Source: Actinostola sp. cb2023 (Eukaryota; Cnidaria; Anthozoa; Actiniaria; Actinostolidae). Taken from it: DNA of 64,000 bases. The stretch is from positions 174,501-238,500 of the forward strand of contig JAUJYZ010000465.1 of assembly GCA_033675265.1 (NCBI GenBank), written 5' to 3'. Position numbers and translations under genes: made by a program. The notes beneath the pieces are model-generated. The model did no database searches. It was not told where the DNA came from and worked only from the letters and a program-made list of their open reading frames with translations. The first letter of the stretch is position 1. Each line of letters starts with the position of its first letter. Shown in pieces: positions 34,165 to 46,200 of the stretch.

Positions 34165-34395
34165 CAATGAACTTTAATTTACCTTGATATTTCCATACTT
34201 TTCATTGAAAAGTTATAGTTGCTATAATGTTAAGTCTTAAATTATATAAGACATTATCTTAGAAAAGCTTAAAACCCTGATTGTCTAATGATGTTACCGT
34301 ATTATAATTTATTGAAAAATATATCATAATGATTAGCATATCACAATAGCAATGAATTCAAGTGGAATAAGTTGTCAATCATATAATTAATTCCT
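34165..34395. other. 3' flank of the charged-repeat gene
   Basis: AT-rich, non-coding, presumed 3' UTR and intergenic. Confidence 0.4.
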
Positions 34396-34835
34396 AAACA
34401 CTAAAAGCGTGAAATAGTACTAATTGTTAATTAGTAGAATTACACAGGTGATAATAGAAAATCAAGCGCACTGATTGGTCGAGAACTACGGACTATTTCT
34501 CGATAGTTACCTACAGCATTTAAAAAAAATGGAAATAAGAAATAAAGAATTATTTTCTTTAAAATGCTCATTTATGTTAATTTTTTTCAAATAATCACCT
34601 GTGTAATTCTACTAAAACAATAATTGTTAGTCACCTCAGGCTCAGTGAATAGCAGTGATAATAACCTCGACTTTGTCTCGGTTATTATTCACCTATATTG
34701 ACCTCACCTTTGGTGACTAATTGTTTTAACTATTTAAAAATAGTACTAATTGGTGAAATATCCTTTGTTTTCTATTGTTTCATCACTCAATCTATTTAGT
34801 AGTATCTAGTTAGTACTGTTTCACGCTTTTAGTGT
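34396..34835. repeat. Nested foldback elements
   Basis: Outer arms CACTAAAAGCGTGAAATAGTA (about 34400) and its complement (about 34813-34835) enclose an inner pair, AGAATTACACAGGTGAT (34436) / ATCACCTGTGTAATTCT (34596), with CTGATTGGTCGAG inside. Confidence 0.8.
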
Positions 34836-35059
34836 TTGTAATCTATATGGAGTGATTGCACTTTAATTTAACCTGTGATACCAAATCTAATAGTTAGTGA
34901 CTAATAGTCAAATCAAAACAAAACAATGGAATTAGCGTCTAGTAACATCTACATGGCTAATATCTGTTTCACGGGTTATTAAAGTGCCATCACTCTATGA
35001 ATTTCATATTATTTTTCCAATATATACTTATACATTATGCATTGTATCATGGTAATGCT

Positions 35060-35171
35060 ACCCTGCTAGCAGAGTTTCCTCTTTGGACGATCAAGAAACA
35101 GAAGCAAAAGCCTATACAGCAAAAGATAAATACAAAACCATTGACCAAAGAGGAAACTCTGCTAGCAGGGT
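35060..35171. repeat. Perfect 27-bp inverted repeat with 58-base loop
   Basis: Arms 35060-35086 and 35145-35171 (ACCCTGCTAGCAGAGTTTCC...) are exact complements. The loop is A-rich and lacks T runs. Confidence 0.95.
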
Positions 35172-35815
35172 ATGGTAATGCATGTCCAAATCAGATCAAA
35201 ATGATCAAAATATGACACCAAATTCTCTAATTTTCGAAATTATATCTTTGACAATTTCATCAGTATTCCAGTTTGCCATTGGAAATGAAATACAGCAAAC
35301 TTAGTCTTACATGTTAAGCTTACTTATATAAGTCTAAATAAGCTTATAATATTAGTTTTATATAAGACTTTATTATTAGTAAGTTACAGTTTTCAATTAA
35401 AAACACATTTTATAAGCTTTTTAAGTTGATAAGCTTATTATTAAAATTGTGATAAATAAAGAAATACTTGATAGACTGTGTAGACCCATTTTGCTTGATA
35501 ATGGTGCCTATAGTCGACACCGAAACGTCGCCATACTTTCCTTTATAAATACTTTATAGTTGATATACACTCACATTGCACTTCTTTCATTCTTTCTCTC
35601 CCGTTTCTCTCTCTGAAGCACGTTCGAGCGAATTACTCTTAAATGTTGGGAAATAAAACAATATATAACTTACGTACCTTTTGAAAGAAAATCCCTTCTT
35701 GTTCTTGCATGATCGCCCTACTATTGCTTGCTGCCATTTTGGGGGTTCGTTCGTTGACCGCTGACCAAATACATTTTTAATTTTTACCCACCCCTCCTTA
35801 GTCCGAAGATCACGG
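35172..35815. other. Unassigned stretch
   Basis: No gene. A GGTGCC...GGCACC-like/ACCGAAACGTCG segment at 35503-35533 resembles the 3' hairpin of some retroelements. Confidence 0.4.
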
Positions 35816-36105
35816 ATATCGAATCGAGCTCGATTGTAGCTCGATGAGATATCGAGCTCGATTAGTGTATTCGATAAGATCGTGTACGATCTATAGATCG
35901 AGCTCGATTGGTGTATTCGAGAGATCGTACACGATCTATAGATCGAGCTCGATTAGGATCGTGTACGATTCATAGATTGAGCTCGATTGACAAGAGATCG
36001 TGCACGATCTAGAGATCGATCGAGCTCGATTCGATTGTGTATTCCAAAGAGATCGTGCACGATCTAGAGATCGAGCTCGATTACTTTCATCGAGCTCGAT
36101 TCCCC
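35816..36105. repeat. Array of alternating palindromes (ATCGAGCTCGAT and GATCGTGYACGATC)
   Basis: At least eight copies of a 10-12-base palindrome centred on GAGCTC alternate with a 14-base palindrome centred on GTGCAC/GTGTAC/GTACAC and AGATCTATAGATCG-like joins, over about 290 bp. Confidence 0.92.
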
Positions 36106-36119
36106 AGCTACGTTAATTG

Positions 36120-36356
36120 GTCCCATATTCTTGTAAAACCATAACTTAAATTAGTACCTCGAATTATGAGGATTTAAAACTGAGCAATTATTAGTTGGCA
36201 TGCTGGGATTTGCGAACAAGTTGATTTTTTCGCTCCAAATTACTTTACGAAGTCTTAATTTTGTTTTGTCAAGCGTAAATGAAGACTCGCCGAGTCCCAG
36301 TTATTACTTTATACATTTAAACGTGTTCCCAAATTTCAATATGAGACCACTATTAA
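36120..36356 (+). repeat. Dispersed repeat, TATTCTTGTAAAACCATAAC family, copy 1
   Basis: Matches 43487-43762 in order. Includes GGCATGCTGGGATTTG and GACTCGCCGAGTCCCAGTTA. Copy 1 lacks the internal GTAATAACTGGGAGT arm, so only one arm of the foldback is present. Confidence 0.8.
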
Positions 36357-36475
36357 TTACTCGTGCCCAGACCGTAGGCCGCACGAGTTATAAAACCCAA
36401 CGCGTATTTTATTTTTATTTTTTTCAGTGTCAGAAAATCGCAAAGTTGTGCAATATCCGGTCACATGCTATCGAG
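36357..36475 (+). repeat. Dispersed repeat, ACTCGTGCCCAG family, copy 2
   Basis: Directly abuts the previous repeat. Inverted match at 5692-5806. Confidence 0.75.
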
Positions 36476-37602
36476 ACCCAAATATAAATAGGGGAGAGGG
36501 TTGGGGATCAGCGAAGGGGGAGGGCAAGGGGAGAAGGTTTGCAACGCCTAATACCGGGACCTACAGTAGTATCTCCATCAAGTATAGACGTATTGAACCA
36601 TTTATATACAGAAATGTATCTTTCTTCCAATCGATGTGGGACATTGTCAAATCCAAAACACTACGCATGACCAATCGTCACTAAAAATAAAGTCAAAATC
36701 AAATCAAATCAGATTATAGGGCAAATGGGATGTCTTTACACAATGATATTGTCAAAGCTGGTGTGTGTCTAGCGAAAGCATGGGGTCTTGTACTACTGAA
36801 TCAGTGTCTCGCACATGCGCAATGTGTTGGCCAAATGAAGGATAAAAAGACGAGGTATAAAGCAACAAGTCAGAGCCCAGGCATCCACCACGGCTTAGAA
36901 ATTGCACACAAATCCTAACTTCGGCGTTCATCGATCGCTGTTCAGCGCTCGTCAACAAATCAACATTCACAAGACAACTCGAAACAACATCGAATAAATA
37001 CAACTCAAAACCTCAAGAAAACTACACAGGGGACTTCAACAACTATTATTCTTTATTTCTAGTATTTTTTAGGAAACGATATAGAAAAATTATGCTTTTG
37101 AGAAACAAACAAACTCATTATTATATATTATAAGACTCAAAACTATAAAATGACCGGTTGAACCAAGATTTTCGAATCGCTCAAAACCACAATTTCTTGC
37201 TCAAATTTCTACACCAATTTGTTCTTTAATTTTCAGACTACTGTTGTGAAGACATTTTTGTGGCTACTCTCCTTCGTAAGAAGAGTAGCCACTATGTCAT
37301 CGAGTGTGTAAGTAAATAAGTAAGTCCGTAACTAATCTTCGGATAGCCTTCAGAACCGATTGTTATCAATCGAACACTGGGCGACGAACAGCGCTAGCGA
37401 CGATATAGCCGACGTTTTCTCCAGTGATCTCCGATATATTTTCGTAGATTTTCGTGACTATCAGCTCTTTCGGCAGCTTTCGGAAAGTTATCGGCTATTT
37501 TCGTGATCTCTCGTGTGGTTGTCGACGTTTTATCGATTCAAAACGTCTGTAGGACGTTTTCCATGTGCTTTTCGCTTCGCGAACGCGTTGTTTAGAACTC
37601 GG
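36476..37602. other. Unassigned stretch
   Basis: No gene recognised. Short ORFs (for example 36730-36918) have no domain. Confidence 0.4.
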
Positions 37603-38251
37603 TAAGTTTACACCTCTAAATTAAATATACTATTATTCTATGCTATTTTGCACCATAAACAAGACACATCTCTCGTGCAAAGTGTCAAGTGTTTGTTCAT
37701 AAAGATGTTTTCAAGTTTTTCAGTGACATAGTGACGGTTTGTTGAGATTATTTTCCAGCCGTGAATGTCGATTAATAGCTGTGGACTGATCGACTGGTCA
37801 CTTGTGCAGTCGAGCACTTCCATGTGAACCTGTTTAAAGTGTCAAGTTATTACTATAAGTAATGCTCTTCGAGGAACAAATGTCTTTATACGAGACACAA
37901 ACAAACACATCGAATTCGATTAATCAGACAGATTCGGCTCTCCCTCTCGTTTAGTCTTACTCTTAGTGAGTAACTTATAGTCCCAAAACTCTCAAATCCC
38001 GTTCTAATCGCTAAATAAATCACATACAGGACTCAAGTAGATATTAATCTTTATTTAGAAAGCAGTTTTAGAAATTCAAGATATCAAAAGGACAGTGAAT
38101 AATTGATCAAATAAGACACAGGAAGCCCAATACACAAACACGGGGTGGTGAGCCTGTGAAACCTGAAAAAATCTTTACACACGAGAGATGTGTCTGGTTT
38201 CTGGTGCAAAATAGCATAAAATAGTACATGTATATATTAGAGTGTAAACTT
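37603..38251. mobile_element. 650-bp foldback element, TAAGTTTACACTCTA ends
   Basis: Outer arms of about 90 bases (37603-37693 / 38165-38251) share AGTTTACAC, TATGCTATTTTGCACCA and AGACACATCTCTCGTG in inverted order. No coding content. Confidence 0.82.
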
Positions 38252-39039
38252 ATCTTCAAATTAGAGTTACTATTTTAATATTACAATGTGTGTGTACTAT
38301 TTATTACAATGTATATTCAATGTTTTCATATATTTAGGCAAAGTCAAATAAATAAATAAACATCAAAGTTGAGTTCAACGATCTTATATACAGAACATTG
38401 TTAAATTAATATTAATATTCAATCACTAATGATATATCAATGCTGTTCATATCGATTGTTGATAACAACTGTTATTGTTCAATTATTTGTACACAATTGT
38501 TAAATTCCATTAAACTTTGTATTAAAATACATAGATAGTTCAAGCATACTAGTTCAACAGAGGAATCAATCCAACTACACATTGCTTCTACATTTCAAAA
38601 CCGCAGTACCTACATGTAGTTATAGACTATCTTTTGTTTATTTCTGTTTTTGTTTATTATTATTATTATTCCCAAGTTTATTTACAGTAGCCACATGCAG
38701 TCCTTGACTGCCTATTTTTGAGAATCTCATACCCTTTGAAGGCTTTCTAAGAGCTCATTCCTGATCCAACCGAACGACTGAAAATCCAAAGACGTCACGA
38801 TCCACTGATTTCTACGTATGGGCTACCTGTAACCACAGGAAGCCCAATTATACAACTGACACACACGAACATTCAGTGAAAATCTTTATCGTCCAAGAAG
38901 ATAAGCACACGAATAGCTGGACGTCTATATGTTCTACTAGAAAGGAAACCACAAGCTTATATTTATGGTATTTTATATTTCGAAGTCTAAATGAAAAATC
39001 GACCGACAACAACTATCAATCGTTGAATACATTTCTATA
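38252..39039. other. Unassigned AT-rich stretch
   Basis: No gene. Contains an isolated CACAGGAAGCCCAA at about 38829. Confidence 0.4.
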
Positions 39040-39041
39040 TA

Positions 39042-39321
39042 CAGTCATTTGCAAAAATTCTGGCCGCCACGATATATCAATATATCAATATATCGGGTGC
39101 ATTATGGGTAATTTAATAATACTATTTTGAGTTTCCTAACTTATTAAATGAAGCAAAATACAAACGTAAGACTAAAATAAACATAATACTAATTATTTCT
39201 ACCAACTTTGCTGGCGTTAACTTGCTTTAAAGGGAATTTTCGATTATTTAATTACCCATAATGCACCCGATATATTGATATATTGATATATCGTGGCGGC
39301 CAGAATTTTTGCAAATGACTG
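39042..39321. mobile_element. Tc1/mariner-type MITE, 280 bp
   Basis: Near-perfect arms of about 75 bases starting CAGTCATTTGCAAAAATTC, flanked by TA on both sides (39040-39041, 39322-39323). CAGT ends plus TA duplication are the Tc1 signature. Internal ATATATCAATATATCAATAT run in each arm. Confidence 0.93.
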
Positions 39322-39323
39322 TA

Positions 39324-40079
39324 CCAAGATAATGGTCTCTTGATTTTACTTTTAAAATGTTCAAATATTTTCACTCTAAGAACGAAATATAAAACATACC
39401 GCATTGATCACGAAGGATAACTGCGACATGTGCTGGTTCCAGGTAGAAAAGGGAAGCTTTCAAGCAAAAATCAAACTCGTATACAAACTTGATTTCTCTC
39501 AGTTAGTATACAGACTGTATCACTATCCTGATAAACCTTTGTTATTCAAATCAAGAACTCTTTGTAGAACGAGGCATACAACAATATGAATTGTTATTCA
39601 AATTTTCAGGAATTCAGGACGGTGATATACTGAGAAAGCCCCCACACAGACACTTCCACAGGGATCCCAAGTCTACTCTGGTCCTCAGCATGTACGGCAT
39701 GCAATCCGGCACCAGGGCACGAGTGAACCCTGCTCACAGGGTCTAGTTACTTTAGAAATCCTTATTATTTGAACTACTGATTTTGCTGCTTTTTTCCAAT
39801 ATACATTAATTTTACGCAATTTTGCGAACAAGTTTACATTTATAAAGTAATACCTGGGAGTCGGATTTTTTCCGGGTCATTAATTACACTTGACGAATCG
39901 CTACAAATTATTTATTTTTTTAATCCATCCTCCTCCTTGAAATTCTATTATTATAATTACATCAATTTGGTATATATAATATTCATAATAATTTTGTACA
40001 CATACGGCCTCTACGCGCACCCGCGCACTCACACACGCACACACACACGTACTGTTAATCCTACTTCAGCTTCTTTTTA
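39324..40079. other. Mostly unassigned; includes a repeat fragment
   Basis: 39755-39880 matches 43755-43840 and 43575-43640 (GAACTACTGATTTTGCTGC; AAAGTAATACCTGGGAGTCGG). A short CA-rich run (CACACACGCACACACACACG) is at about 40029-40048. Confidence 0.55.
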
Positions 40080-40684
40080 TAAATTTAGTAATGTCCTACT
40101 CCATTTTTCATTGAAAGATGAACTTTTATTATGCCTGATTGCAATATATTTTTCTATTTGAATTTTTTCACGTAGTAAGAGCTTGAAGTTATTGAAAAGG
40201 AAATGTTCCTCCAAGAGGCACTTTGTATAAATATAGTGTTTGGCAATGATAAGTATTTGATTGAAAGTATTAATTGAATTGCTTTTCTTTTGGGCGGTGA
40301 CCGAAAAGAATATCATATACAGAGAGCCTTTCCTCAAACGTGAAGAATTTCTGAGCCCAAAGAGAGAGGTCATTCCAAAAAGTGACAGCACAGGGGCAGT
40401 CATAAAACAGGTGATCAATAGTTTGTACCAAATTACAAATAAAGCATTTATCATCTCTTGTGATTTTTATTTTAAACTGAAAGGAAATATTTTGTTGGTA
40501 AGATGCTATGTATAATTTTAAACTGGAAAGTTCTTAATTTAGACTCCCTACAGACTGTGAAGGGGATTTCATAATAGTGGTGTAAATCGTCTTTGTTTAT
40601 ACCAGCATCTACTAGTTTTCTTTGAGATGTTGGAGGTTCGAATTGTTTTTCAACTAGAATTTTAGTTATTTTGGAACATGTCAA
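40080..40684 (-). pseudogene. LINE ORF2 C-terminal fragment (zinc-ribbon region), downstream half
   Basis: Frameshifted pieces encode RTFQFKIIHSILPT and a CxxC...H...C segment (CFICNLVQTIDHLFYDCP), the C-terminal region that follows RT in L1/Tx1-type LINEs; compare 56576-56956 in the full-length LINE. Directly continued by 42457-43000 once the inserted transposon is removed. Confidence 0.85.
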
Positions 40685-40689
40685 CTTAG

Positions 40690-42451
40690 GCTAAGAACAG
40701 ACGTCGAATTATTCATGTACCGTTCCTAATTCATATTTAGATCGACCCAAATCAACAGAAGTCCGCCTGTTGATTCAGACGTCGTTCTTAATTAGTCCAT
40801 CGCCAGAAATTTCGAATCGACATGCGCAGTTGAACGCGACACTTAGAAAAAATTGACCTCAATTACATTACAATATAAATGTATGGAGTCAAAATACTTA
40901 TATCTCAATATTCCCCTTTAAAATAAAATTGAACATTTACTTTGCCTCCATTTTAACGAACGTAGTTTCTAGCTTTAGTTTAACGGTAATTACAACATCT
41001 TACCTCCAATACTCGGCTCGGTTTTTACGTTTCTTCAATCGTTGAATTATAAGTACCCCATTATAGAGAAACATATGGCGGATGCCTCAACTACAAAGAG
41101 TTCTGGCCCCTGGTGTTTGGCTGTCCTTGCACTGATACACTTACTTTGCCTCTGGTTCGAAAGACGAAGAACTAATTTAGAATTTCAGCTGGATTCCAAT
41201 AGATCCTACAACAATTTCGGCTCGGTTTTGGACATGTAGTTTGTGCAATATCAAAGCTCGGTACCATGCTTATATTGGAATCCATTATGGCCGATAAGCT
41301 CTAAAAATTGCCTTTTTCTGTGCCATTTCTTGCTTCCACGTCGATCGACGCCATGTTTACATATATTTCAGTCAGGCGTTCCTTTTTTGCACGAAAATAG
41401 ACTAGAAACTAGCTAATCCTCCGCGCGCTCCGTATGTTTTGAAATTTTCGCGCGAAAAAGCTAGATATTCCGAGCTTTACAATACATGTTTTATTATGTC
41501 TTCTTTACAAAAAGCGTGTAGTTTTCCTTACCGAAAGTCTAAATTCAAGTATTAGCTTAAGGGAACAACACAAGAACGAGAATGAAGTAGAGTTTTGGCT
41601 TCAAGTTATTCTTTCTTAGTCTGCCGCTGCTTTGGCTAGCTGAATGGAGGACATCAGTCAAATCGTCATCGATCAGAAATATCTTATATTTATTTTTTGA
41701 ATCCTGTTATTACAGGCAAATCATTTCAGTTATATATACCGTGGTAGCATAACGCTTGCCTTTACGACCAATCAGATACGCTATAAGACAATACTTTTGA
41801 TTGGCAGCCAATTCGTTATGGTTGACTGCAAGTTATTTATAATATTAAGCTCCACCCACTTAGATTCGAAATTTCTGGCGATGCGTTCCAATTGCAAATA
41901 TCCACGCCACTCCATTACACAGGAAGCCCAAGTTTCAGTATCTCAGAAGGTCACTTCAATATCTTCAGCGATTTTGGGGAGTTTGGACGTATTTTATGTT
42001 TGATCGTCCTTTGAACTTGACCCTCTGAAGGGGACAATTTCATTAAATTCCCGACAATTTCTAATTTTGGATATACAAGCCGCCATGTTTACATTCAAAC
42101 TGAACGCATATGCGGCTGTGTTTTCCGCAAAAAAACGCTGGAATGCGATAATCTGGAGCTTTTTGAATAATAAATCATGCGTGAAAGTACATGAAAAGAA
42201 CGGCGTCTGAATCAAAAGCCGTTTTGCAGCCGCACTTACAACTCACGGATACATTTGAATACATTATAATAACTTATGCATTTGGAACGGCCCTTGGACA
42301 GCACGCCGTTTGTCTCGAATTCGGCTTACCTACGCCTGAGCCGTTCCAAATTAAATAGACCGTTCCAATTCGAACCAGACGCCGTTCTTTTCATGTACTT
42401 TATTGCAACAATTAGGAACGGTACATGAATAATTCGACGTCTGTTCTTAGC
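40690..42451. mobile_element. 1.76-kb non-autonomous DNA transposon with 5-bp target duplication
   Basis: Perfect inverted ends of over 40 bases starting GCTAAGAACAGACGTCGAAT, flanked by CTTAG on both sides (40685-40689, 42452-42456). Removing it plus one CTTAG restores the LINE reading frame (...SQISKLTCSKITK...). No transposase seen. The superfamily is not clear from a 5-bp duplication. Confidence 0.93.
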
Positions 42452-42456
42452 CTTAG

Positions 42457-43000
42457 ATATCTGGCTTACAAGCTCGTTAACATTGCGTTGGGTATCACAG
42501 TTCGATTGAGTGGGTTCTCTTAAAGTTGATTTCCAATTGCAAGGTATAGAATTTATGATATTAAAGTACTCCAAAAAATAAAATCTAAATTAAACTTCGC
42601 TTGCATTGTTTGTATAGCTAAAAATTCACCTTGATCGTTTGTGATATCTCTAACAGTCATTATTCCTGATTTGTGCCATTTTGGGAAATAGAGTAATTTG
42701 TTTTCAACAACAATAAACCTATTATTCCAAAGAATTTGGCTACTGGTATATCTTATTTGGAAACCGGCGACGTTTGACAGATACTTTCCCAATATTCAAT
42801 GACTTTATCATAGAAGTCTGCTAAGGACTCTAAGTTGAATTTCCTTTTTTCATAATTGCATCTAAAGATCAGTGGTCCACCCACCCTTTTAAGTTTTAAC
42901 TCGGGGATATGATATGATATATTTGCATCTGTATGGAGGGCATTTATTATTAACAAGTATGTAAAAGACGCATGAGCGCCAAAACATCTGCGTTGCACTA
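42457..43000 (-). pseudogene. LINE ORF2 C-terminal fragment, upstream half
   Basis: Broken frames encode VGGPLIFRCNYEKRKFNL, ILWNNRFIVVENKLLYFPKW and MTVRDITNDQGEFLA. These correspond to the post-RT region of the full-length LINE (GGPFLLKCNYNL, IIWNNEAIKINNKSCYYPQY). Several frameshifts; 5' truncated. Confidence 0.85.
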
Positions 43001-43169
43001 AATCGCTTACCGTCTTTCAAAAACAAGATATGTTCTGACACGGGCCGGGACGTATATAAAATGAAGCTGGTTTGAGCACTTAAAACACTGGGACTAAAAA
43101 CAGTACTTAACATTTGTTACTGCAAGATAAAGCGTGTCAGGTGCCTTGGTCAGTACACCTTGGACAACC

Positions 43170-43233
43170 ATGGATATGTACTTCTTGACCATCTTGTTTG
43201 TAGTGTTATTTAACCATAAGTTAGCAGCGCAAG
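43170..43233 (+). CDS. Pentraxin-gene exon 1: signal peptide
   Basis: ATG GAT ATG then a hydrophobic core (YFLTILFVVLF) and LAAQ; donor CAAG|gttagt, phase 1. Found by phase match with exon 2, so the start is well supported although the exon is short. Confidence 0.8.
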
Positions 43234-46200
43234 GTTAGTCAGTCATATACTTACGAAGGCATCTTTTCAAATAAGCTACGAAGTGTAGTGTTAATGTTCT
43301 CGTTTAATTTGTCCACTTGTTCAAATGTTTCTCTGTGGTTTTATAGGTTGTAAGTTGAATGTGTTTGGGTTTGTTTGAAAAGGATGTAACTGGAAATACA
43401 CGATATTTGGTTGTCATTGTGGCATCATTTATGCCAACATTACTGATATACCATGCTGAAAATTGTAACTGATTGGAAATACAACATATTCTTGTAAAAC
43501 CATAACTTAAATTAGTACCTCGAATCATGAGGATTTAAAACTGAGTAATTATTAGTTGGCATGCTGGGATTTGGGAACAAGTTGAAATTTATAAAGTAAT
43601 AACTGGGAGTTGGATTTTTTTCCGATTTTTTCGCTCTAAATTACTTTACGAAGTCTTAATTTTGTTTTGTCATGCGTAAATGAAGACTCGCCGAGTCCCA
43701 GTTATTACTTTATACAATTAAACGTGTTCCCAAATTTCAATATGAGACCACTATTAATTACTTTAGAATCCTTATTATTTGAACTACTGATTTTGCTGCT
43801 TTTTTCCAATATACATTAATTTCACGCAATTTCTCCGACATATTTTCGTCGTTGTCCATCACACGAGAAAGTTCTGCGACTTGGCCAGCTTTTCCTTGAC
43901 TCCGTTGTCTTGTTCAATAATTGGCAAGAAAAATATATGTCCGTTTTTGAACAAGCAGACTTTTCAAGGTAAAACTTCGGCAATTCTTTATCGTCTACAC
44001 AAGCAAATAAAACATGTCAAGGGAAACTGGAGTGGACTACAATTTATTTGCCACATGACTTGAGCGTGTAATTAAAGTGCCAATCATCCTTTTTTTAAAG
44101 TTGGAAATCACTTCAAATGAAGAGAATATTGGGGTTGTTCAGTGTTATGTGATTTGAGCTTCTCATTACTGAGAGGTTTGAAATCATGATATTACCGATA
44201 TTTGTTGTGGAAATGAAGAGCAGAAATCTCAAAGTTTCTTCAAACCAGTTGTTAGAACGGCGAAATTGAAAAACGAAAGAAATAATGAACACCAAAGAAA
44301 ACTCAAGCACGATGTGGACATTTAATATATTGAAAGATTGGGCTAACTATATCGCAATAATCATACGGAGAACTTGGATGACTGATGAATATCCGTACAT
44401 CTACCCTTCTTATATAACATGGAGAAACCCGTTTGTGATTTCATTTTGAAGAGTAAGTGACTCGCGCTACGTTTCTTTAGTGTTTAGTATAGTTATGATC
44501 TGTATTTCTGTATCAGTATTCATGTATAAATCTACATGTAGCTGCTTAACGATTTATTGGATTATGATATAATATTTGAATAGTATTTGAAGATTAAACT
44601 AAGATTGTAGTAGAATATTATTTTTTGTATATAATTTAGTACACGTTATATATTAGAGTGCAAATATTATATCCGTGAAATATGCGCTAACATTTAGTAC
44701 TAATTAACAATTTACTACTATTTCATGGATATAATATTTGCACTCTAGTATTCTCTATGTTAGTCATTAGTATTCCCTATATAGAGAATACTAATAAGGC
44801 TTTTGAACAAAAGAAAACAAAGAGCTTTATTAGTATTCTCTATATAGAGAATACTAATGAGTCCATTGTTAAAGCCCTATTAGTTACTTTATGATATATA
44901 GAGCGCACAAATGCTGGGCGCTGATTGGTCGAGTGAGTATGACTATATTCTAATAACTTATATAGCCTAAATGTCTATGGAATAATGAAATGAAAACTAA
45001 GGAAAGTTTCTACAGTTTCAGGATGTCATTAATTTGCACTGGGGTGTACGTCTTGTATAATAAATGGTTCCTCCTTTTGACGTCATATCATTTGCATTTT
45101 GAGCCTTCAAACCTTTATAACTCACAGATGCAAAGGCCCATTTCAGCAAATACATTTATCACCTGATGAAATTTGAATTGAATTTGAATTTCTAATTGTG
45201 TGTGCCAATTAGACCAAAAAAATCATTGTCATCGATAACTTAATTCTAGAAAACCAAAACAAAGAAAGGCAATACATTGACAATCAGAGTTGGAACAGCA
45301 GGCGAAAAACGACATTTATTAATAACTTTAATTAAGGTTTTCTTTTTTATTTCGAGGAATACGATTTTTGTATTGAAAGTGTGTTGTTTTCTTACACAAT
45401 GGGAGTTCATTGAATGTAGATCGACATGGAGATACACATCCAGTTTCATCCTTCGCGAGTGAGAGCCATTGACTGTCAAAACTTTTCTTCGTGGCATTGT
45501 GCACACTGCGTTTGATCCTTTTTTGGGATGTTTTTATTGGTACAAATTTTGTGAGGTGTTTGCACTTCACATGGATAAATGAAATATACGTACGGTTCCT
45601 TCAACTGTCGAAATGAGTATACAGCTACAATCTCCTGCAATATAAACGAGACACCTATGATCCCTTCCCCTTCCACAATGTTGATCAGTGATGGTTTGTA
45701 ATATCTGAGGGAATTTTGAACCCAAACATCAACTTTGGAACGGGGAGGGGGGGTGAGACTTACGATTTCATGGTGGCACATTTTATTTTGCATGGGATAT
45801 CTCCTGCAATATAAACGAGACACCTATGATCCCTTCCCCTTCCACAATGTTGATCAGTGATGGTTTGTAATATCTGAGGGAATTTTGAACCCAAACATCA
45901 ACTTTGGAACGGGGAGGGGGGGGTGAGACTTACGATTTCATGGTGGCACATTTTATTTTGCATGGGATTGTAGTTGAAAATTATTGTTTCATTAATACTG
46001 AATACTGAATAGTTTAATTTTTCTTTAGGTGGATGTAAAACAATGGTGTTCAGGGTACAGCTTAAAGGGAAAACCCTAAATAATTATGTGTTCAAGACCT
46101 TGAGAGCATCAGATGATAGTCATTGCAGGTCTCAATGCTACATGAACGATCTATGTCTGTCATGCAATTATATATCTGATGGAATGACGTGTGAGCTGAG

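Larger units (their letters stand above)
43234..46028. other. Intron 1 of the pentraxin gene
   Basis: Holds the foldback repeat 43487-43840, the inverted repeats near 44651-44880, a fragment of AGTG-family type near 45050-45150 and the 169-bp tandem duplication. Two minus-strand ORFs at 45246-45823 have no recognised domain. Confidence 0.75.

Noticed and set aside
45246..45823. Minus-strand ORFs with dibasic sites and cysteines (secreted-peptide-like)
   Set aside because: Overlap the 169-bp duplication and lie antisense in intron 1; no signal peptide or family match.
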